From Ignavibacteria bacterium (GTDB lineage: Bacteria > Bacteroidota > Ignavibacteria > Tepidaquicellales > Tepidaquicellaceae): a DNA stretch of 64,000 bases. A program made the translations under genes and the position numbers. The stretch lies in NCBI GenBank assembly GCA_016704345.1, contig JADJAH010000016.1, positions 62,001 through 126,000 on the forward strand, read 5' to 3'. Below, piece after piece: positions 24,067-31,882 of the stretch. Below the pieces are notes generated by a model. It worked only from the letters and a program-made list of their open reading frames with translations, was not told where the DNA came from and searched no databases. Numbering within the stretch: the first letter of the stretch is position 1; each line of letters opens with the position of its first letter.

Positions 24067-27000
24067 ATGAAAAGATTTTTTCTTCTGATTCCTGTTTTCG
24101 TAATAGGATTCGCAATCTTTACCGGACAAAGTTCTGACAATGAATCGCTAAGATGGAGTCCGGATCCAAGAATGACAAGAATGTATCCGGTTGGTGAGTA
24201 TGTTGCACTTCCGCGTGACAACAGTTACACGCCAAATACACAGACAAGAATTATAACATCAGCAACGGAAGTTTTTACAATATATCCGAACTTCAGAGTT
24301 CATCCCAGTTTCGGTACTCAAACTGAAGTTCCGATAACCAGACATCCGCTTAATCCGTTGATCATGTTTGCTTCTGCAAACACTTTCAGAGGAGGAACTT
24401 TCCTAAGCGTTGGTTCATATACAACAACAGACGGGGGTAATACCTGGTTTGGAAGCGATACTTTGAATAACGGCATTGGAAACTATGGTGATCCCGGTCC
24501 CGCTGTTGATAAGGACGGAAGATTCCATATGACTTATATAAACCTGCAAGGCAGAATGGGTTCAAGTTACTCAACTGACAACGGCGTAACCTGGTCACCT
24601 GAATTTGTCATTCCCGGATCCACTGTTATTTCCGACAAGAATCTTGCCGGCTCGGACGGAATTCCAACCAGCCCTTATTACGGAAGAACATACATGGCAT
24701 ATACAGAATTTGGAGGAAGCTTCTTCAACAGGATACTTCTGACATACACATCTAACGGAGGTGTTTCTTGGACAACTGCGGCGCCTGTTAGTCCGCCACC
24801 GCTTGGACAGAATATCCATCAGGGCGCAGATGTAAAGACAGGACCAAATGGTGAAGTATATGTTGTATGGGCAAATCAACCTGGAACAGGAACTGTCTAT
24901 GAAGATTCTCTCGGATTTGCAAAATCAACGGACGGTGGAATAACATGGCCTGTCTCGCGTTGCAATGCAAGCGATATGAACGGAATAAGAGACTTCAGTT
25001 CTGCTTTCATGGGAATAAGGGTAAACGGATTTCCAAGAATTGACGTTGACAAATCAACCGGTCCGAGAAGAGGATGGATCTATGTAACAACTTCAGAGAA
25101 ATTTCTTGCGCCGGCAACTGACCTGGCAGACATTGTTTTACACAGGTCTTCAGACGGCGGCAATACATGGGTAAAGAGAAGAGTTAATCAAGACACACCC
25201 GGTAATGGTAAGAGACAATATTTCGGAACTGTGAATGTTGATGATCAGGGTGGTGTAAACGTGATTTATTATGACACCAGAAATACTCCCACAAACGATT
25301 CGTCAGAAGTTTATCTATCAAGATCAGTTGACGGCGGTGAAACATGGATTGACATGCTGGTTTCTGATCAGAAGTTTAAACCTAAGTCAATCTCAGGTTT
25401 GGCCGGCGGTTATCAGGGAGACTACATTGGAATAACTTCCGGTAACTCAACTCTATGGCCCTATTGGTGCGATGACAGAGAATCCATTTATCAGGCATAC
25501 ACTGCCAAGATCAATATAAATCTGAATCCGCTCAACGCTTACAATCTGACATCTCCTTCTGCCGGAACAACTCTTACGGGCTATCCGAATTCAAACATAA
25601 CATATACCGCAAACTGGGATACTGCTTCATCGTCTGCTTCTTACAAATGGATTTTCGGAAATCCGACTACATCGCCAAGAAGGATCACATTGCCTACAAC
25701 AATTAACTATGTAAGTTTCACGGCAAACGATCTGAATAACATATTGACCGGATTGGGAGTTGCAATCGGCGATTCGCTTGTTGGACAGTGGGACGTTTGG
25801 GCATTCAGAAACAATCTTGAGCAAGATTCTTTAAAAGCTATAAACGGTCCAAGATCAATTACACTTAAGAGAGGCATTCCACCGCTGAGGCCTTTCGGAC
25901 TTTACCTGCCAGCTGCAGGAACAAGAATAACAACTTCGACATTTGATTTTACAAACATACGATTCAACTGGGCTTCATCTGGTCCCGGTGTTACTTACAA
26001 GTGGAAGTTTGGCTCACCGACAGTTTCAACAGTAAGAATCATAAGAACTTCCGCATTGAACGGAGTTGATTCATCATTCACCATACAAAACAATGAACTT
26101 GATGGAGCCCTGTCCGCCATCGGCGTGAACGCAGGCGACTCAATTACAGGACAATGGTCTGTATGGGCATACAACGGATTTGATTCCGTAAAAGCGACAC
26201 AAGATAATTCAATAACTTTGAAGCGACAGGGGAAAGGTGATGTGCTTGTATTATATGATTCAACAAGTGCGAACTGCAGAATATCTCGTGACTCTGTTCT
26301 GACAAATCTTGGAAGACTTGCAGTTACATACGATACTTATAACAGAAAAGGCGCGACAGCAACAGATGCAGTTTCTTTCAGAGGATACAAAAAAGTAATG
26401 GTGGTCGGAGAAGGTTCTTCAGTGATGTCTGCAAAGATCAGAGATTCGCTGAAGACATATCTTGCAAGCGGAACTTCAACCAACAAGGCAAAGCTGATCA
26501 TTATTTCGGAAGATATCGGATATCAAATTGACAGATCTGCTTCAGTTCTGTTCGATTCTGCTTTTGCACGAAGCATGTGCGGATTCCAGTATGTTGCAGA
26601 CAGGCCGGGAGTCGGCGGAAGGGGCATTGTTGGCGTGACTATCAACATAGGATTGCCGGACAGTACATACGGTCCATCTTCAGACGTGATCAGAAGATCC
26701 GCATCGGTTCCGTCTTCACAAACATTTAATCTTTATAAATACAGGTTGTTCCTCGATTCAATGAATGCAATTGGAAGAGTTTCTCCAAACTACAATGTTG
26801 CTGTAATGGCGCTTGATGTTGAATCAATCAGGCCAACAGCTGATAATCCTAATCCATTTGCTGTTAAGAGAATATTGAACGGTCTGATAAAGTTTGTCGA
26901 TGAGATCCCGACTTTAAATGAACCGGGAACCACTGCTTCAGTTCCATTGGATTTTTCATTATCTCAGAATTATCCGAATCCATTTAATCCGTCAACAAAG

Positions 27001-27210
27001 ATCAGTTACGGAATTCCTGTTTCTGAATTAGTAACTTTGAAGATCTATGACGTTCTGGGAAAAGAAGTAATGACACTAGTGAATCAAAAACAGGAAGCAG
27101 GAAATTATCAGGTGGAGTTCAATGCGGGTAGTCTTCCAAGCGGAATGTATGTCTATCAGATAAAATCAGGTAAGTTTGTTGAGACAAAGAAAATGATGCT
27201 TCTGAAATAA
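24067..27210 (+). CDS. Secreted sialidase-like BNR propeller with C-terminal T9SS sorting domain
   Basis: The 1047-residue protein has a signal peptide (FFLLIPVFVIGFAIFTGQ), then a propeller up to about residue 480 with Asp-boxes of the S-x-D-x-G-x-x-W kind (STDNGVTWS, SSDGGNTWV, SVDGGETWI). Two related Ig-like segments (YKWIFGNPT and YKWKFGSPT) follow. Next comes an alpha/beta domain beginning DVLVLYDST with KKVMVVGEGSSV and LIIISEDIGY, which looks like a flavodoxin or amidotransferase-like fold. The end is SQNYPNPFNPSTKISYGI to KMMLLK. Asp-boxes are structural, and I cannot confirm sialidase catalytic residues, so exo-sialidase activity is not claimed. Confidence 0.88.
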   Translation: MKRFFLLIPVFVIGFAIFTGQSSDNESLRWSPDPRMTRMYPVGEYVALPRDNSYTPNTQTRIITSATEVFTIYPNFRVHPSFGTQTEVPITRHPLNPLIMFASANTFRGGTFLSVGSYTTTDGGNTWFGSDTLNNGIGNYGDPGPAVDKDGRFHMTYINLQGRMGSSYSTDNGVTWSPEFVIPGSTVISDKNLAGSDGIPTSPYYGRTYMAYTEFGGSFFNRILLTYTSNGGVSWTTAAPVSPPPLGQNIHQGADVKTGPNGEVYVVWANQPGTGTVYEDSLGFAKSTDGGITWPVSRCNASDMNGIRDFSSAFMGIRVNGFPRIDVDKSTGPRRGWIYVTTSEKFLAPATDLADIVLHRSSDGGNTWVKRRVNQDTPGNGKRQYFGTVNVDDQGGVNVIYYDTRNTPTNDSSEVYLSRSVDGGETWIDMLVSDQKFKPKSISGLAGGYQGDYIGITSGNSTLWPYWCDDRESIYQAYTAKININLNPLNAYNLTSPSAGTTLTGYPNSNITYTANWDTASSSASYKWIFGNPTTSPRRITLPTTINYVSFTANDLNNILTGLGVAIGDSLVGQWDVWAFRNNLEQDSLKAINGPRSITLKRGIPPLRPFGLYLPAAGTRITTSTFDFTNIRFNWASSGPGVTYKWKFGSPTVSTVRIIRTSALNGVDSSFTIQNNELDGALSAIGVNAGDSITGQWSVWAYNGFDSVKATQDNSITLKRQGKGDVLVLYDSTSANCRISRDSVLTNLGRLAVTYDTYNRKGATATDAVSFRGYKKVMVVGEGSSVMSAKIRDSLKTYLASGTSTNKAKLIIISEDIGYQIDRSASVLFDSAFARSMCGFQYVADRPGVGGRGIVGVTINIGLPDSTYGPSSDVIRRSASVPSSQTFNLYKYRLFLDSMNAIGRVSPNYNVAVMALDVESIRPTADNPNPFAVKRILNGLIKFVDEIPTLNEPGTTASVPLDFSLSQNYPNPFNPSTKISYGIPVSELVTLKIYDVLGKEVMTLVNQKQEAGNYQVEFNAGSLPSGMYVYQIKSGKFVETKKMMLLK

Positions 27211-27287
27211 GAACGAGAAGTTTTTAATTTGCGACCGACTTGAAGATATGAAATTATAAATTGCAAGACCGGATTTACTTAAAACTT

Positions 27288-27323
27288 AAACAGCCTATTA
27301 CATTGTAATGGGCTGTTTTGTTT
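27288..27323 (+). terminator. Intrinsic terminator
   Basis: ACAGCC-x-ATTACA pairs with TGTAAT-x-GGCTGT, followed by TTTTGTTT, 78 bp after the propeller gene. Confidence 0.75.
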
Positions 27324-27363
27324 GAAACTAATGAAAATGATCAACTAAGAATCTGAAATATCG

Positions 27364-28844
27364 TCAGGCGTGCCTAAGTCTTGGTTTTGTGAAACGGCTC
27401 TCAAGTTCAAGGATCTTAGTATTTAACCAGGGTCTCTTTAAAATGCTTGGATATGACTTGAGTTTGCTTTTTAGTGCTCCGACTTCATCAAAGTCGGGGT
27501 TAGTTTTTGCCTTGAGCAGCAAAGGGTAGAATCTTGTGAAGTTCAAGCTGTTATTCTTGTGCACCTTTGGAATTTCATTATGACTTCTGATATAGTGTTT
27601 AAACTTATCGATTTCTGAATATGCTTCTTCTATCATATCCAATTCGTAATAATTACAGAGCTTCAGCATAGATGAATCAAAATAATGCAGAAAATTTGTG
27701 GGCTTTATTCCTTCAATTTGTCGCAGCGAATCTTCAAAGTTACCGCTTGCAAAACTTACCTTTGAGAAAGACAGACCTATCTCATTGTCTCTAACTGTAT
27801 CAGGCAAATATTTGGAGTACTTGTTAATAAAATCAATAACCCATTCCTTCTGTTTAACTTCAATTCCGATAAATACATAATCTCTGAAATTATTCAACGG
27901 ATAAATGTTCTCGGAGAAATCAGAATAGAATCCGGATTCAAGTTTCTCGTTGTATAGTCTGAAAAGTTCATCCTTGAATTTCTTAAGACCCATATTTTGC
28001 CTGTGGGTACTGTAATAAATGCAAGTTAAATACACCCGCAACTTCAAGCTGTCAGACAAGTGTATTTTCAAATCATTAAAAATTCTGCGTGCTTCAAAAT
28101 AATCACCTTCGTTTTCAATATTCTCGAAAGACTTGTAAAGGTGATAGTACATGAGAGCCAACTTGTAAATGACAGCATCCTTATTCTTGGCCTTTTCAGT
28201 AAGTTCTTTGAAATTGATCTTCTGAAGCATCTCAACAACGATATTGAATTCATAATCCCTGTTTAGATACGACTGCTGTCTGAATTCGATTCCTGCCTGA
28301 AACATGTTTATAAATGTCAGACAAGTTTCATAGAATGTTTTCTCATAATAGGCAGGAAAGTATTTATCAAAATTATTTTCTGCTATAAGATTAAGGATAT
28401 TGATGGTTTGCAGGTCAACAATATTCTTGAATTTCATTTCGTCATCAGGTTCAGATTCAAGCTTTCCGATTGTCTTTTTAAACCGGTTATCGAAGAACTT
28501 GCCCAGCTTTCTTTCCGTCAGTGTTCTGAGCAAAGCTTTATCTCTTTCTATGCTCTCTTCGCTAAGACTTCTGAATATCAGAAATTCTTCACCAAGTCTG
28601 AATAGTTCGGAGAATCGGTTCTTTTGTGTTTGGCTGCTGTATTTTTTTCCGGGGTAGATTTTATTGTGGATGCCAACTGCAGTGGAATCTTTTTACTCCT
28701 TGCTTTCAAAAGTTCATCAAGAAGCGGAAGATAGTTTCTGCCGGAAGAATACACAGGTGATGAGATGAATTTTCTGAAATCCTTTAATTCTTCAGGAGAG
28801 AAATTCTCAAGCAACTGAAACAATTTGTGACTGCCTAATGCCAA
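27364..28844 (-). CDS. Uncharacterised helical protein, split by a homopolymer frameshift
   Basis: Starting at 28844, MALGSHKLFQLLENFSPEEL continues to a stop at 28578. The next frame runs on to 27364 as a mostly alpha-helical protein with TPR-like spacing (ALMYYHLYKSF, SKVSFASGNFEDSLRQI, LCNYYELDMIEEAYSEI). The junction contains seven A on the coding strand (T at 28642-28648). Adding one A gives an uninterrupted PEKKYSSQTQKNRFSELF and a protein of about 493 residues. The N-terminal pattern (LxxFSxxELxxFxKFxxSP) recurs in uncharacterised Bacteroidota-type proteins, as far as I recall. No signal peptide is present, and I do not know its function. Confidence 0.65.
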
Positions 28845-28924
28845 ATCTTTTGGGTATAAATTTTTATCGAAAATAGGGAAAATTAAACAGAATAAGAATT
28901 TTTTAATTTTTCAGACTATTCCAA

Positions 28925-28953
28925 TTGGGTATTTGCGGATAACGGCTTCTTTT
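28925..28953 (+). promoter_or_regulatory. Shared upstream motif, copy 2
   Basis: TTGGGTATT, 14 bases, TCTTTT, 53 bp before the start at 29006. It is the most divergent of the three copies but keeps the same spacing. Confidence 0.45.
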
Positions 28954-29005
28954 CAAAAGATTAAGGTTTGTGGTAACTTTGTTGTTTACTAAAAAACACA
29001 CCTTC

Positions 29006-31510
29006 ATGACGAGAATAAAGCATGTTTTAATTTTGCCTGCATTGATTTTTATTTTATTGATTCATTCCGGCAATTTGTTTGCACAGCAGGATGCGAATGG
29101 CTGGTACTGGCTTAACGGCAGGCCCACCGGAAATACTTTGAACTGGGTTGATATACCTCCATCAACTTCTGACTTTTATGCACTTGGTACAAAAGGAACA
29201 TTTGCTAAGTCAACTAACGGCGGTTCATTCTGGTCGATTAACAGTCAGGTAGGACTCTTCGACGCAGCTCTTTCCCGCAGAGATCTGAGAGCAGGTGTTT
29301 TCTTTGATGCGAACACCGGAATTGTTGCCGGGGGAGCGCTTGTAAATCTGATACAAGGTGTTGTTTCAAAGACTACAGATGGCGGAGCATCTTGGACGAA
29401 TTACCAATATAATGATACGAGCGGTTCTGTGAACGGAATGCATTTCATAAATGCCAATACCGGTTTCATTTGCGGTGGTACAAGAGTCAGGGTGCACAAG
29501 ACAACTGACGGCGGCGCAACTTGGTCAGATATTTCTACCGGTCTCTCCGGAACAAATACTTATAACGCCGTTCATGCAATTGATGAAAACAACATCTTTC
29601 TTGCTTTCAGTACAAGAAGACTTTACTATTCTTCCAACGGAGGTACAAGCTGGTCATTGATCACACTTCCGGGTACAACAGGAGGCACTACAGTTACTGA
29701 TGTTTATTTTAAAGATGCCAATACCGGTTACGCATGCGGAAACCCAAATTATTTTGCTTATACATTAAATGGCGGCTCTACTTGGACTCAAAGTAATGCA
29801 CTATCCGCAACTCAGGGACAACGAGACTTAAATTATTCCGCCGGAGTATTGTATATGTTGGGAGGTTCAAGATCTTACCTTTATAAATCCAGTGATGATG
29901 GTACAAGTTGGGATTCTATTAGATTCTATGACAGCTCTAATGTGAATCAACCGTCTTTACCGACATTCAACAAGGTTGCAGTTCGTGGAACAAGTATGGC
30001 TATAGTTGGTTCAAACGGACATGTTACAGTTAGCACCAATGGGGGAAGCAACTGGAGCAGCATGAATTACTCTGTTAATTCCGGTTCCAACTTTTATCAA
30101 AGCATGACAACTTTATCTCCGACTGAATTCTGGATTACTTCAACAGGAGGTGTTGGTTCATTGCTAAGAACTACTGATGCAGGTTCAACATGGACTCAGA
30201 TTCAGTCTTCACATTCGGTCGCAATATTCCAGTTGGATTTCGGAAGCCAGGATACGGCATACTCCTGCGCAGGAAATGTGGCCGGAAGCATTGGTCAAGT
30301 TGCTAAGTCAACTAACGGAGGTATTAACTGGACAACGCTTCCGGCAATAGCTTTAAATCATACTTATCTGACTCTTGATTTTCTCAACGGAAGCACCGGC
30401 TATGTAGGCGGCGGCGGTTCCGGACTGCCGGCAAACATTTATAAAACTACTGACGGCGCAGCCACATGGATTACACAAGCTCTTGGATATTCAGCATCGG
30501 TTTTGAGCGTTCAGATGGTTGATCTGAATTACGGATTTGCGCTGAGCACAAATTTTCACAGAACAATCAACGGAGGAACAAATTGGGTCGGAAGCGCTCT
30601 TCCTGTAGGAACCTGGACAAACATGCATGTACTTAACAAAGATGTTGTTTTCATAAACGGCTCAACTGCACCAAGTAACGGAAATCCTGTTGTTTACAGA
30701 ACAACAGACGCAGGAACTACCTGGACAAATGTTTCCGGAGATATGCCTGACTCACTTACAGTCAACAGAACTGAATGGATAAATCTATATGATGGTGTTG
30801 CCGGCTTTACCGGCGGCCTTGTTGGAAGAACGACTAACGGAGGAATGAACTGGAGTGTATCAAATCCCGGATTCGGAAATATTTCGGACGTTGCCTTAAC
30901 AGACAGGAACACCTGGTATGCAGTAAGCAGCAACACTACATCATATCCGATCGGAAGAAATACAAGTAATCTTTCCTCAATCTCAGTTAATCTGAATGTC
31001 GGGATCGAAGGATTCTGGAACGGTGCATCTCAGGTAATCGATACAGTAACCGTTGAACTTAGATCGTCATCATCTCCTTATAATGTTATAGATGTTGCCA
31101 AAACAGTGTTCACTCCCGGTATCGGATACGGTTCATTTGAATTCCTTGCCGCGCCGGCTGGATCGTACTACATAGTTGTGAAGCACAGAAACTCTCTTGA
31201 GACATGGAGTGCTTCACCTGTAAGTATGGCATCGGGCGGAAATTATAATTATGACTTCACATCAGCGGCTTCGCAGTCTTTCGGAAACAATACAATACTG
31301 AAGCTGGGAAGATACTGCAACTACAGCGGTGATGTTAATCAGGATGGAGTAATTGACGGAACAGACTTCCTGCTAGTTGACAATGATATTCTAACAGGAG
31401 CAACGGGATATTTGACAACGGATCTTGACGGAAATAATATTGTGGATGGATCTGACGGATTAATTGTTGACAACAATTCCTCAAGCTACATTATTGTACT
31501 GACACCATAA
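29006..31510 (+). CDS. YCF48-type secreted propeller with HRNxLETWS and dockerin-like C-terminal module
   Basis: The 834-residue protein starts MTRIKHVLIL with a signal peptide ending LFAQ. ATG 29006 is chosen because the signal peptide begins there. The body has many YCF48 blades (STNGGSFW, TTDGGASW, TTDAGTTW). The last 165 residues are a beta-rich module with VKHRNSLETWS (about 727), then GDVNQDGVIDGTD (about 774) and a second loop DLDGNNIVDGSD. These two are 12-residue calcium loops as in type I dockerins. It ends VLTP. There is no NPFNPS sorting domain. The 31883 gene downstream is a paralogue with the same layout; the module may be an alternative surface anchor. Confidence 0.87.
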   Translation: MTRIKHVLILPALIFILLIHSGNLFAQQDANGWYWLNGRPTGNTLNWVDIPPSTSDFYALGTKGTFAKSTNGGSFWSINSQVGLFDAALSRRDLRAGVFFDANTGIVAGGALVNLIQGVVSKTTDGGASWTNYQYNDTSGSVNGMHFINANTGFICGGTRVRVHKTTDGGATWSDISTGLSGTNTYNAVHAIDENNIFLAFSTRRLYYSSNGGTSWSLITLPGTTGGTTVTDVYFKDANTGYACGNPNYFAYTLNGGSTWTQSNALSATQGQRDLNYSAGVLYMLGGSRSYLYKSSDDGTSWDSIRFYDSSNVNQPSLPTFNKVAVRGTSMAIVGSNGHVTVSTNGGSNWSSMNYSVNSGSNFYQSMTTLSPTEFWITSTGGVGSLLRTTDAGSTWTQIQSSHSVAIFQLDFGSQDTAYSCAGNVAGSIGQVAKSTNGGINWTTLPAIALNHTYLTLDFLNGSTGYVGGGGSGLPANIYKTTDGAATWITQALGYSASVLSVQMVDLNYGFALSTNFHRTINGGTNWVGSALPVGTWTNMHVLNKDVVFINGSTAPSNGNPVVYRTTDAGTTWTNVSGDMPDSLTVNRTEWINLYDGVAGFTGGLVGRTTNGGMNWSVSNPGFGNISDVALTDRNTWYAVSSNTTSYPIGRNTSNLSSISVNLNVGIEGFWNGASQVIDTVTVELRSSSSPYNVIDVAKTVFTPGIGYGSFEFLAAPAGSYYIVVKHRNSLETWSASPVSMASGGNYNYDFTSAASQSFGNNTILKLGRYCNYSGDVNQDGVIDGTDFLLVDNDILTGATGYLTTDLDGNNIVDGSDGLIVDNNSSSYIIVLTP

Positions 31511-31574
31511 GAATCAGTTCACAAAAAAACGCAGTGATTTAAAATTCACTGCTATAACTTAACGACATTTGCAG

Positions 31575-31621
31575 GCCGGTTCAGAGATTGTGTTTTTTCA
31601 CAATTCTCTGACCGGCTTTTG
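31575..31621 (+). terminator. Intrinsic terminator with a long stem
   Basis: GCCGGTTCAGAGA and TTGTG pair with CACAA and TCTCTGACCGGC, followed by TTTT, 64 bp downstream of the propeller gene. Confidence 0.75.
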
Positions 31622-31785
31622 CTATTGCTCTTAGAATTCAATTCGTTTGACTGTACTTGCTCATGATTCTTAAAATATTATCATTATTTTAAGATTCGGT
31701 AAATTTTTTTTTGGGGTAGATCTGCTTTGATTTACTTTCAAAAGGAATCAAAAACAAAGAAATATTTACTGTAAACTGTGAATTA

Positions 31786-31814
31786 CTGGGTATTATAAGC
31801 TTATATCCTCTTTG
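31786..31814 (+). promoter_or_regulatory. Shared upstream motif, copy 3
   Basis: CTGGGTATT, 14 bases ending ATATCC, TCTTTG, 69 bp before the start at 31883. It matches copy 1 at both boxes, and the spacer ends of the two copies are also alike (ATATCC). Confidence 0.55.
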
Positions 31815-31882
31815 TATCAGTATGAGAAAATAAATAATTTTATGTATAATTTTTTGCTATAAATCAAAACCACACAAAAGAA

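Noticed and set aside
24067..27210. Calling the gene a true exo-sialidase
   Set aside because: Asp-boxes are structural and occur in many propellers; the Arg triad and Tyr/Glu pair could not be placed.
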